A stretch of DNA of 64,000 bases from contig NZ_FXUL01000020.1 in NCBI RefSeq assembly GCF_900182955.1, positions 62,001 through 126,000 of the forward strand. The letters run 5' to 3'. Source of the stretch: Noviherbaspirillum suwonense (lineage in GTDB: Bacteria; Pseudomonadota; Gammaproteobacteria; Burkholderiales; Burkholderiaceae_D). The position numbers were made by a program, and so were the translations under genes. The notes beneath the pieces are model-generated. The model worked only from the letters and a program-made list of their open reading frames with translations, ran no database searches and was not told the origin of the DNA. Positions 12,173 through 21,641 of this stretch are shown in pieces. Position 1 is the first letter of the stretch. Each line of letters begins with the position of its first letter.

Positions 12173-15028
12173 ATGATGCAGCAGTATTTGTCCAATTCCT
12201 ACCTGTTCGGAGGAAACGCACCGTACGTTGAAGAACTGTACGAAGCGTACCTGAACAATCCCGGCTCGGTGCCTGACAACTGGCGCGCGTATTTCGACGC
12301 GATGCAGCACGTGCCTGCCGCCGACGGCACCACCCGTCCCGACGTACCCCACGCTCCCGTCATCGCCTCTTTCGCCGAACGCGCGAAGCAGGGTCCGATC
12401 CGCACCGTCACCGCATCCACCGATGCGGAAATGGGCCGCAAGCGCGTCGCCGCGACGCAGCTGATCGCCGCCTACCGCTTCCTCGGCTCGCGCTGGGCCA
12501 ACCTCGACCCGCTGCAGCGCCAGGAGCGCCCCAGCATTCCCGAACTGGAGCCGAGCTTCTACGGCTTCACCGATGCCGACATGGACATCGTGTTCAACAT
12601 CAGCAATACCTACTTCGGCGCCGAGACCGCGTCGCTGCGCGACCTGCTCAATGCGCTGCGCGACACCTATTGTCGGTCCATCGGTTCCGAGTTCATGTAC
12701 ATCACCGACCCCGGTGAAAAGCGCTGGCTGCAGGAGCGCCTGGAATCGGTCCGCGCGACCCCGACCTTCACCGCGGAGAAGAAGCGCCACATTCTCGAGC
12801 GCCTGACCGCGGCCGAAGGCCTGGAGCGCTACCTGCACACCCGCTACGTCGGCCAGAAGCGCTTCTCGCTGGAAGGCGGCGAGAGCTTCATCGCATCGCT
12901 CGACGAGACCATCCAGCGCGCTGGTGAAAAGGGCGTGCAGGAAATCGTGATCGGCATGGCCCACCGCGGCCGCCTGAACGTGCTGGTCAACATCCTCGGC
13001 AAGATGCCGCAGGAACTGTTCGCCGAGTTCGAAGGCAAGCATGCGGACGACCTGCCGGCCGGCGACGTCAAGTATCACCAGGGCTTCTCGTCCGACGTCA
13101 CCACGCCTGGCGGCCCGGTCCACCTGTCGCTCGCATTCAACCCGTCGCACCTCGAGATCGTCAACCCGGTGGTCGAAGGCTCGGTCAAGGCCCGTATGGA
13201 ACGCCGCGGCGACAAGGACGGCGCGCAGGTCCTGCCTATCCTGGTCCACGGCGACGCCGCATTCGCCGGCCAGGGCGTCGTGATGGAAACGCTGAACCTG
13301 GCGCAGACCCGCGGCTACGGCACCGGCGGCACCGTGCATATCGTCATCAACAACCAGATCGGCTTCACCACGTCCGACCCGCGCGACTCGCGTTCGACGC
13401 TGTACTGCTCGGACGTCGTCAAGATGATCGAGGCGCCGGTGCTGCACGTGAACGCGGACGACCCGGAAGCCGTCGTGTTCGCGACCCAGATCGCGATGGA
13501 CTACCGCGTCGAGTTCAAGAAGGACATCGTCGTCGACATCATCTGCTACCGCAAGCTGGGTCACAACGAGCAGGACACCCCGGCGCTGACGCAGCCGCTG
13601 ATGTACAAGAAGATCGCCAAGCACCCTGGCACCCGCAAGCTGTACGCGGACAAGCTGGCGACCCAGAACACCATCTCCGCCGACACCGGCGACGAGATGG
13701 TCAAGGCCTACCGCGATGCGATGGATGCCGGCCGTCACACGGTGGACCCGGTGATCTCCAACTTCAAGAGCAAGTACGCGGTCGACTGGATGCCGTTCCT
13801 GAACCGCAAGTGGACCGACGCCGCGGACACCGCGGTGCCGCTGGCCGAACTGAAGCGCCTGGCGACCCGCATCACCACGGTGCCGGAAAACTTCAAGCCG
13901 CACTCGCTGGTGGAAAAGGTGCTGGCAGACCGCGCAGCCATGGGCCGCGGCGAGCTCAACCTCGACTGGGGCATGGGCGAGCATCTCGCCTATGCGTCGC
14001 TGGTGTCGTCGGGCTACGCCATCCGCCTGACCGGCCAGGACGCCGGCCGCGGCACCTTCGTGCATCGCCATTCGGTGCTGCATGACCAGAACCGCGAGCG
14101 CTGGGATGCGGGTTCCTATATCCCGCTGCAGAATGTCTCCGACCAGCAGGCCCCGTTCACCGTGATCGACTCGGTGCTGTCGGAAGAAGCGGTGCTGGGC
14201 TTTGAATACGGCTACTCGACCGCCGAGCCGAACACGCTGACGATCTGGGAAGCGCAGTTCGGCGACTTCGCCAACGGCGCGCAGGTCGTGATCGACCAGT
14301 TCATCAGCTCCGGCGAAGTGAAATGGGGCCGTGCATCGGGCCTGGTCATGATGCTGCCGCACGGCTACGAAGGGCAGGGCCCGGAGCACTCGTCGGCACG
14401 CCTCGAGCGCTACTTGCAGCTGTGCGCGGACAACAACATGCAGGTGGTGCAGCCGACGACGGCCGCGCAGATCTTCCACCTGCTGCGCCGCCAGATGATC
14501 CGGCTGTTCAGGAAGCCCCTGGTCATCATGACGCCGAAGTCGCTGCTGCGTAACAAGGATGCGGGTTCGCCGCTGGCCGACCTGGCCAAGGGCTCGTTCC
14601 AGACCGTGATCGGCGAGGTCGACGAGAAGATCGACCCGCGCAAGGTCAAGCGCGTGATCGCCTGCTCGGGCAAGGTGTACTACGACCTGGTCAACGCCCG
14701 CAAGGAGCGCGGCCAGACCGACACCGCCATCATCCGCGTCGAACAGCTGTATCCGTTCCCGCACAAGGCGTTCGCCGCCGAACTGAAGAAGTTCCCGGCC
14801 TACACCGAGGTGGTATGGGCGCAGGACGAGCCGCAGAATCAGGGACCATGGTTCCAGATCCAGCACAACATCTTCGAGAACATCGACGATGGACGCAAGC
14901 TGGCTTATGCAGGCCGCCCGGCCAGCGCATCGCCTGCTGTCGGCTACTACGACAAGCACTATGCGCAGCAGAAAGCCCTGATCGACACGGCCTTCTCGAA
15001 GCTCAAGGGCTTCGTCCTCACCAAATAA
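12173..15028 (+). CDS. sucA: 2-oxoglutarate dehydrogenase E1 component
   Basis: 951 aa thiamine-diphosphate-dependent E1o subunit, decarboxylating 2-oxoglutarate and succinylating the lipoyl group of SucB. Visible features: the N-terminal LFGGNAPYVEELYEAYL docking helix typical of E1o, GMAHRGRLNVLVN, HGDAAFAGQGVVMET, the ThDP/Mg loop region GFTTSDPRDSRSTLYC, and a C-terminal PTTAAQIFHLLRRQ transketolase-like part. ATG 12173 is preferred because AAAGGTG lies 6–7 bases upstream; GTG 12164 would start inside that site. It leads sucA–sucB–lpdA. Confidence 0.96.
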   Translation: MMQQYLSNSYLFGGNAPYVEELYEAYLNNPGSVPDNWRAYFDAMQHVPAADGTTRPDVPHAPVIASFAERAKQGPIRTVTASTDAEMGRKRVAATQLIAAYRFLGSRWANLDPLQRQERPSIPELEPSFYGFTDADMDIVFNISNTYFGAETASLRDLLNALRDTYCRSIGSEFMYITDPGEKRWLQERLESVRATPTFTAEKKRHILERLTAAEGLERYLHTRYVGQKRFSLEGGESFIASLDETIQRAGEKGVQEIVIGMAHRGRLNVLVNILGKMPQELFAEFEGKHADDLPAGDVKYHQGFSSDVTTPGGPVHLSLAFNPSHLEIVNPVVEGSVKARMERRGDKDGAQVLPILVHGDAAFAGQGVVMETLNLAQTRGYGTGGTVHIVINNQIGFTTSDPRDSRSTLYCSDVVKMIEAPVLHVNADDPEAVVFATQIAMDYRVEFKKDIVVDIICYRKLGHNEQDTPALTQPLMYKKIAKHPGTRKLYADKLATQNTISADTGDEMVKAYRDAMDAGRHTVDPVISNFKSKYAVDWMPFLNRKWTDAADTAVPLAELKRLATRITTVPENFKPHSLVEKVLADRAAMGRGELNLDWGMGEHLAYASLVSSGYAIRLTGQDAGRGTFVHRHSVLHDQNRERWDAGSYIPLQNVSDQQAPFTVIDSVLSEEAVLGFEYGYSTAEPNTLTIWEAQFGDFANGAQVVIDQFISSGEVKWGRASGLVMMLPHGYEGQGPEHSSARLERYLQLCADNNMQVVQPTTAAQIFHLLRRQMIRLFRKPLVIMTPKSLLRNKDAGSPLADLAKGSFQTVIGEVDEKIDPRKVKRVIACSGKVYYDLVNARKERGQTDTAIIRVEQLYPFPHKAFAAELKKFPAYTEVVWAQDEPQNQGPWFQIQHNIFENIDDGRKLAYAGRPASASPAVGYYDKHYAQQKALIDTAFSKLKGFVLTK

Positions 15029-15094
15029 GAAAAACCTTTTCGCGCGCCGTCCCCGAGGGGGCGGCGCTGCGCCTATACAGAAACGGAGTAATAC

Positions 15095-16381
15095 ATGGCA
15101 ATTCTCGAAGTCAAGGTTCCCCAGCTGTCGGAGTCGGTCGCCGAAGCGACCCTGCTGCAATGGCACAAGAAGGTCGGCGAAGCCGTCACCCGCGACGAGA
15201 ACCTGATCGATATCGAGACCGACAAGGTCGTCCTCGAACTTCCCGCGCCCGATGCCGGCGTGATCACTGAAATCCTCAAGGCGGACGGCAGCATGGTCGT
15301 CGCCGGCGAGATCATCGCCAAGATCGATACCGAGGCAAGCGCCGGCGCCGTGGCCCCCGCAGCCGCTGCGCCAGCCGCCGCCGCCGCACCCGCTGCCGCG
15401 CCTGCCGCAGACCCGGTCAGCGCTGCCATCGCCGGCCTGGCCGCGAAGGCGTCCTCCGGCGTCGCAATGCCTGCCGCCGCGAAGATGCTCGCTGAAAACA
15501 ACATGGCCGCAGGCGATGTCGCCGGCAGCGGCCGCGACGGCCGTGTGACCAAGGGCGACGTGCTGGGCAAGCTGGAAGCCCGTCCGGCAGCGCCTGCCGC
15601 CGCGCCGGCCGCTCCGGCCGCCGCACCGGCGAAGGCGCCGCTGCCGCAGGTCGCGCCGCCGACCGTCGCCAACCTCGGCGACCGTCCGGAAGAGCGTGTG
15701 CCGATGAGCCGCCTGCGCGCGCGCATCGCCGAGCGCCTGGTGCAGTCGCAGTCGACCAACGCGATCCTGACCACGTTCAACGAAGTCAACATGCAGCCGG
15801 TGATGGACCTGCGGACCAAGTACAAGGACAAGTTCGAGAAGGAGCACGGCGTCAAGCTGGGCTTCATGTCCTTCTTCGTCAAGGCCGCCGTTGCCGCGCT
15901 GAAGAAGTACCCGATCATCAATGCGTCGGTCGATGGCAATGACATCGTCTACCACGGCTACTTCGACATCGGCATCGCTGTCGGTTCGCCGCGCGGCCTG
16001 GTCGTGCCCATCCTGCGCAATGCGGACCAGATGTCGATCGCCGAGATCGAAAAGAAGATCGGCGAATTCGGCACCAAGGCCAAGGACGGCAAGCTGACGC
16101 TGGACGACCTGTCCGGCGGAACCTTCTCGATCTCCAACGGCGGCACGTTCGGCTCGATGCTGTCGACCCCGATCATCAACCCGCCGCAGTCGGCCATCCT
16201 GGGCGTGCATGCGACCAAGGACCGCGCGGTGGTCGAGAACGGCCAGATCGTGATCCGTCCGATGAACTACCTGGCGATGTCCTACGACCACCGGATCATC
16301 GACGGCCGCGAAGCGGTGCTCGGCCTGGTGGCGATGAAGGAAGCGCTGGAAGACCCGGCCCGCCTGCTGCTCGACCTGTAA
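15095..16381 (+). CDS. sucB: Dihydrolipoyllysine succinyltransferase (E2 of 2-oxoglutarate dehydrogenase)
   Basis: 428 aa. One lipoyl domain (residues 1–76, with the lipoylated Lys in ETDKVVLEL at about residue 43), an Ala/Pro-rich flexible linker, a peripheral subunit-binding domain (about 105–155; [24 protein letters not shown]), a second Ala/Pro linker, and the catalytic acyltransferase domain from about 195, with the active-site motif [14 protein letters not shown]2 forms the core of the complex with SucA and Lpd. The start follows GGAG. A terminator-like hairpin separates it from lpdA. Confidence 0.97.
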   Translation: MAILEVKVPQLSESVAEATLLQWHKKVGEAVTRDENLIDIETDKVVLELPAPDAGVITEILKADGSMVVAGEIIAKIDTEASAGAVAPAAAAPAAAAAPAAAPAADPVSAAIAGLAAKASSGVAMPAAAKMLAENNMAAGDVAGSGRDGRVTKGDVLGKLEARPAAPAAAPAAPAAAPAKAPLPQVAPPTVANLGDRPEERVPMSRLRARIAERLVQSQSTNAILTTFNEVNMQPVMDLRTKYKDKFEKEHGVKLGFMSFFVKAAVAALKKYPIINASVDGNDIVYHGYFDIGIAVGSPRGLVVPILRNADQMSIAEIEKKIGEFGTKAKDGKLTLDDLSGGTFSISNGGTFGSMLSTPIINPPQSAILGVHATKDRAVVENGQIVIRPMNYLAMSYDHRIIDGREAVLGLVAMKEALEDPARLLLDL

Positions 16382-16392
16382 ATAGCGCCGGC

Positions 16393-16425
16393 AAACGATG
16401 GCGGCCACGAGCCGCCATTGTTTTT
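16393..16425 (+). terminator. Terminator-like hairpin between sucB and lpdA
   Basis: AAACGATGGCGGC (16393–16405) pairs with GCCGCCATTGTTT (16411–16423) with one G·T pair and a 5-nt loop, followed by TTTTT. It sits inside an otherwise continuous operon 36 bases before the lpdA start, so partial termination is likely. Confidence 0.75.
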
Positions 16426-16460
16426 ACTGCGCGCATTGACCAAGCAATCCAAGGAATAAT

Positions 16461-17888
<1,428 letters not shown>

Positions 17889-17915
17889 GTCGAACCCGGG
17901 TTACCGGAGAAGACG

Positions 17916-18350
17916 ATGATGACAATGAAGAAGCTGTGCAGGCTGTCGGGCGTGCTGTCGATAACGCTGGCGCTGGGGGCATGCGCGACATCCCCCGTCA
18001 GCAATGACCTCGGCATCGAGACGGCCAGCGCCGGGCAGTTCCTGCCCGGTGCGAACTGCACGGTGCAGTCGGCGGAAGGCAGCTTCGCGGTGGTGACCCC
18101 GGCGACCGTGCCGGTCCGTAATAAGCCCGGCGACTTGCGGGTGGTATGCGACAGGCAGGGTTACCGGACGTCCGAGGTGATCTACCGCGGCCTGGGCTAC
18201 GGTGGCTACAGCGGCTACGGCGGCCCCAGCGTCGGGCTGGGCCTGGGCGGAGGAGGCGGCAATGTCGGCTTCGGCCTTGGCTTCGGGTTTCCGATCGGCG
18301 GCGGCAACAATGCGCCGTCGCGCATCGTGGTCGAGATGACGCCGCTGTAA
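17916..18350 (+). CDS. Glycine-rich lipoprotein of unknown function
   Basis: 144 aa. A lipoprotein signal peptide ends in the lipobox LGAC (Cys at about residue 23). The middle part (about 35–90) has two Cys and a strand-like pattern (NCTVQSAEGSF, VVCDRQGYRTSEV). The C-terminal third is a Gly/Tyr then Gly/Phe-rich tract (about 92–130) before a final RIVVEMTPL strand. I do not recognise a family with a known role; similar small Gly-rich lipoproteins occur in Burkholderiales. The start at 17916 follows GGAGAAG. It begins 27 bases after lpdA but is probably functionally unrelated. Confidence 0.8.
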   Translation: MMTMKKLCRLSGVLSITLALGACATSPVSNDLGIETASAGQFLPGANCTVQSAEGSFAVVTPATVPVRNKPGDLRVVCDRQGYRTSEVIYRGLGYGGYSGYGGPSVGLGLGGGGGNVGFGLGFGFPIGGGNNAPSRIVVEMTPL

Positions 18351-18403
18351 ATTCCGGCGCCGCCGCCGGCGGACCGGACGCTTCGATGGATGTTCGATAC
18401 AAA

Positions 18404-18427
18404 GGGCGAGCTTGGTCTCGCCCATTT
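18404..18427 (+). terminator. Weak intrinsic terminator after the lipoprotein gene
   Basis: GGGCGAG (18404–18410) pairs with CTCGCCC (18417–18423) around CTTGGT, followed by ATTTT. The stem is short and the T-run is four bases, so it is a weak candidate between the lipoprotein gene and zapE. Confidence 0.5.
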
Positions 18428-18464
18428 TCATGGCCGTGCGGCGCATGCCGGGCGGGACGATCAG

Positions 18465-19568
18465 ATGACGGATGTGCGCGAATACTATCAACAGGCCCTG
18501 TCGGAACGCGGTTTTGCCGCCGACGAGGCGCAGCATGCGGCGGTCGAGCGGCTGCAGCGCTGTTACGAGGAATGGGTGCAGTACAAGGCGCAGCGCGCCA
18601 GCGTGTTCAAGCGCCTGATCAGCCGGCCCGAAGTGCCGCGCGGGGTCTACATGTGGGGCGGCGTCGGCCGCGGCAAGTCCTTCCTGATGGACAGCTTCTA
18701 CCTGGTCGTGCCGGTGGTGCGCAAGACCCGGCTGCATTTCCATGAATTCATGCGCGGCGTCCACCGCGAGCTCGACGACCTGAAAGGCGTCGCCAATCCG
18801 CTGGACGAAGTGGCCAAGCGCATCGCCAAGAAATACCGGCTGATCTGCTTCGACGAATTCCACGTCTCCGACATCGCCGACGCGATGATCCTCTACAACC
18901 TGCTCAAGGCCATGTTCGACAACGGCGTCTCGTTCATGATGACCTCGAACTACGAGCCGGACACGCTGTACCCGAACGGCCTGCATCGCGACCGCATGCT
19001 GCCGACCATCGAGCTGCTGAAGGCGCGGCTGGACGTGATGTGCGTCGATGCCGGCATCGACTACCGGAAGCGGGCGCTGGAGCAGGTGGACGCCTATCAC
19101 ACTCCGCTCGGGCCGGATGCCGACCGCGAGATGCGCCATGCGTACACCCGCATTGCCGAGAGCGCCGACGAAGACCCGCTCATCCGGATCGAGGCGCGCG
19201 AGATCCGGGCGCTGCGCCGCGCCGGCGGCGTGATCTGGTTCGACTTCGCGACGCTGTGCGGCGGGCCGCGCTCGCAGAACGATTACCTGGAAATCGCCAG
19301 CCAGTTCCACACCGTGCTGCTGTCGTCCGTGCCGCGGATGTCGGCGGCGATGTCGTCGGAGGCGCGGCGCTTCACCTGGCTGATCGACGTGCTGTACGAT
19401 CACAAGGTCAAGCTGCTGATGTCGGCCGAAGTGCCGGCCGAGGAACTCTATACCGAGGGCATGCTGTCCAACGAATTCCATCGCACGGTGTCGCGCATCA
19501 TCGAGATGCAGTCGCGCGAATACATGGATGCCGACCGGCGCGATGTCATGGAGTCACTGTCCCGATGA
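18465..19568 (+). CDS. zapE: Cell division protein ZapE (AFG1-like ATPase)
   Basis: 367 aa AAA-type ATPase of the AFG1/ZapE family. The Walker A motif GGVGRGKS is at about residues 64–71, Walker B LICFDEFHVSD at about 127–137, followed by the MMTSNYEPDTLYPNGLHRDRMLP segment typical of the family. In E. coli ZapE is linked to late Z-ring function. In many betaproteobacteria the gene lies directly after the odhAB–lpd cluster, as here. The start MTDVREYYQQAL at 18465 is chosen by family alignment; the ribosome site is weak. The 3' end overlaps the next start by 4 bases (ATGA). Confidence 0.93.
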   Translation: MTDVREYYQQALSERGFAADEAQHAAVERLQRCYEEWVQYKAQRASVFKRLISRPEVPRGVYMWGGVGRGKSFLMDSFYLVVPVVRKTRLHFHEFMRGVHRELDDLKGVANPLDEVAKRIAKKYRLICFDEFHVSDIADAMILYNLLKAMFDNGVSFMMTSNYEPDTLYPNGLHRDRMLPTIELLKARLDVMCVDAGIDYRKRALEQVDAYHTPLGPDADREMRHAYTRIAESADEDPLIRIEAREIRALRRAGGVIWFDFATLCGGPRSQNDYLEIASQFHTVLLSSVPRMSAAMSSEARRFTWLIDVLYDHKVKLLMSAEVPAEELYTEGMLSNEFHRTVSRIIEMQSREYMDADRRDVMESLSR

Positions 19569-20308
19569 TCCGATACCTGCCTGCTCCCAATGCTCTGCGC
19601 GCGCTTCTGGCCGCGCTGTTCCTGCTCGCCGTGCCGCCGGCATTCGCCAGCCCGGAAGCGCTGGCGCAAAAATACCCGGCCGGGTCGATTGCGTCGGTCG
19701 AGCAGGCGGACCGGGCCATCGGCGAAGTGCAGGCGGAGCGCAAGGAAGTCGAGGCGCGCTTTGCGGATACCGAGTACGCCTGCTACACGAAGTTTTTCTC
19801 CTCGCCCTGCGTGGACAAGGCGAAGGAGCAGCGGCGCCTGGCGCTGAACCTGATCGGGCCGATCGAGGTGGAGGCCAAGGCCTACAAGCGGCGCGACACG
19901 GTGGCCCGGCGCGACAAGCTGCTCGAGGCCCAGCAGGCAAAAGAGGCGAGCGAGGCGCCGGCCCGCGCCGAGCAGGAAAAGATCAACGAACAGAAGGCCG
20001 CGCAGAAGGCGGCCGATGTCGCCGCCCGCCAGGCCGCGCCGGAGAATGCGCCGACCGGAAGGAAGCCGGCAACGCCGCGGGCCGACAACGCCCCGAAAAC
20101 CGATGGCCGCGACCGCATCGCCGAACACGAGGCGCGGATGGAAAAAGCGCGCCGGCAGGAAGCGGCCGACGCGGAGAAACGGGCGAAGAATATTGCGGAG
20201 TTCGAGCGCAAGCAGCAGGAATCGCTGGAGCGGCAGCGCCGGGTCGTCGAAAAGAAGGCGGAAGCGGACAAGAAGGCGCAGGAGAGGGCGGCCAAGTCCG
20301 GGCCTTGA
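19565..20308 (+). CDS. Exported coiled-coil protein of unknown function
   Basis: 247 aa. A clear signal peptide (residues 1–28, …LLAVPPAFA before SPEA) leads to a mature protein with one likely disulfide (CYTKFFSSPC) and a long Lys/Glu/Ala/Arg-rich helical region from about residue 105 to the end that should form a coiled coil. The start ATG overlaps the zapE stop (ATGA), indicating translational coupling. I see no enzymatic motif; a periplasmic structural or scaffold role is a guess from composition only. Confidence 0.75.
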   Translation: MIRYLPAPNALRALLAALFLLAVPPAFASPEALAQKYPAGSIASVEQADRAIGEVQAERKEVEARFADTEYACYTKFFSSPCVDKAKEQRRLALNLIGPIEVEAKAYKRRDTVARRDKLLEAQQAKEASEAPARAEQEKINEQKAAQKAADVAARQAAPENAPTGRKPATPRADNAPKTDGRDRIAEHEARMEKARRQEAADAEKRAKNIAEFERKQQESLERQRRVVEKKAEADKKAQERAAKSGP

Positions 20309-20418
20309 CGGCCCATTGGTGAAGTTTTTCCCCGGCCGGGACGCGGGACGCGGCGCATCCACGGTGCGCCATGGTCATTCGCTATCCGGAAGCGCCTCCT
20401 GCCGCGAACGGCTGGGAT

Positions 20419-21225
20419 TCAGACCGCCCGCCGTATCCCTTCCGCCTTGTAATCCTTTTTCTCGGGCGGCGGCGCAACCAGCCTCACCAGCGCCAGCGAG
20501 CAGTTATCCGCGCGGCGGCCGGCGCTGCGTTCCCGCGCTTTCGCGATCAGCAGTTCCGAGGCTTCCCGCGGGCTGCGCATGCCGATCGCGGCGCCGAGTT
20601 CGGCATCCGTGAAATAGGGCGACAGTCCGTCCGAACAGAGCAGGAAGCTGTCGCCGGCCTTCAGCCCCGCGTGGCGGCCCGCCGTGACGGTCACATTCGC
20701 GCTGGCCCCGCCCAGCGTGTTGATCAGCAGCCGCGACAGCTTCTCGCCGCCGTGGTCGTCGGGCGACAGGTTGCCGTCGGCAATCAGCTTTTCGCGATAG
20801 GAATGGTCGGTCGTGCGGAAGGCCGGGTTCGGTCCGCTGAACCGGTAGAGGCGGGAGTTGCCCGCATGCGCCCAGTGCGCGACGCCTTCCGGCGTGAGGA
20901 CCAGCGCGACCATCGTGCTCTGCGGGCGTTCGCCGGAAGTGATGCGGACCAGGCTGATCATCGTGTGCGCTTCCTGCGCTATCCCGGCCAGCATGGTGTC
21001 GACGTCGTCGGTCAGCGGGGAAAACTGCTCGAAGACCTGGCGCGCGGTGCGTATCACCTGTTCTGCCGCCTGCTGCCCGCCCATGCCGGCGCCGCGGCCG
21101 TCGGCCAGCACCGCCATCATGTATCCGGCCGCGCGCGGCGCGGCGAACAGGGCTACCCGGTCCTGCTGTTCCTCCCGGTCGCCGATGTGCTGACCGGTCG
21201 CTGCTTCTATCTTGTAGTGGCTCAT
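20419..21225 (-). CDS. PP2C-family serine/threonine phosphatase
   Basis: 268 aa single-domain PPM phosphatase. Metal-ligand motifs are present: an N-terminal GDREEQQDR, ADG at about residues 41–43, LLCSDGLS in the middle, and DNCSLALVRL at the C terminus. Two departures stand out: the usual DGMGG is DGRGA, and the usual GDSR is GNSR. The start at 21225 has a weak AGCGGA site. No Ser/Thr kinase gene is adjacent, so the partner is unknown; stand-alone PP2C proteins of this type are common in Burkholderiales. It is divergent from the DUF465 gene and convergent with the coiled-coil protein gene. Confidence 0.85.
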   Translation of the reverse strand: MSHYKIEAATGQHIGDREEQQDRVALFAAPRAAGYMMAVLADGRGAGMGGQQAAEQVIRTARQVFEQFSPLTDDVDTMLAGIAQEAHTMISLVRITSGERPQSTMVALVLTPEGVAHWAHAGNSRLYRFSGPNPAFRTTDHSYREKLIADGNLSPDDHGGEKLSRLLINTLGGASANVTVTAGRHAGLKAGDSFLLCSDGLSPYFTDAELGAAIGMRSPREASELLIAKARERSAGRRADNCSLALVRLVAPPPEKKDYKAEGIRRAV

Positions 21226-21308
21226 GCGTTCCGCTTGGATTAAACTTGCCGCCTGTCGAGAAATTTACTGAATTATCACATGCATATGTCCTCCAGGAAA
21301 GAATTGCG

Positions 21309-21335
21309 ATGAACAGTATGGAAACATTTCCATGA
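21309..21335 (+). CDS. Putative 8-codon leader peptide coupled to the DUF465 gene
   Basis: AGGAAAG about 8 bases upstream of ATG 21309 is the best ribosome site in this region, but the frame encodes only MNSMETFP before TGA at 21333–21335. That stop overlaps the DUF465 start (ATGA at 21332–21335), the classic arrangement for translational coupling. It could equally be a chance ORF. Confidence 0.35.
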   Translation: MNSMETFP

Positions 21336-21535
21336 GTAAGATTGCTGAAGATATCAAGAAGCGCATCATCGAATTGGAAGTCGAACACCGCGATCTCGAT
21401 TCCGTGATCGACCTGCTCAGCAAGAGCACCCAGCACGAGGAATTGCAGATCCGCCGGCTGAAAAAGCGGCGCCTTCAACTGAAGGACCACATCACGCTGC
21501 TCAGGATGCAGCTGGTTCCCGACATTCCTGCCTGA
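21332..21535 (+). CDS. DUF465 (YdcH-like) small coiled-coil protein
   Basis: 67 aa, almost entirely helical and highly charged. The pattern IIELEVEHRDLDSVIDLL then LQIRRLKKRRLQLKDHI matches the YdcH/DUF465 family, whose function is not established. ATG 21332 is 9 bases after GGAAA. A short upstream reading frame may couple its translation. Confidence 0.8.
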   Translation: MSKIAEDIKKRIIELEVEHRDLDSVIDLLSKSTQHEELQIRRLKKRRLQLKDHITLLRMQLVPDIPA

Positions 21536-21552
21536 CCCGGGGCGGCCTGGCC

Positions 21553-21561
21553 TGTTAAAAT
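21553..21561 (+). promoter_or_regulatory. Extended -10 element upstream of the DinG-type helicase
   Basis: TGTTAAAAT (TGn plus TAAAAT at 21556–21561) is an extended -10 without a good -35. It would start transcription near 21568, giving a leader of about 75 bases. Confidence 0.35.
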
Positions 21562-21641
21562 GACGGTCTATTCCGGACTCTTCCGGCCGGCCTGGCCCGG
21601 CTCACCGGCATGCGCCGCATGCCTTCCACATCGCATCGAAC

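Noticed and set aside
12107-16408. 1433-codon antisense frame opposite sucA and sucB
   Set aside because: Long antisense frames are common in high-GC genes with strong codon bias; it has no ribosome site and both sense genes are certain.
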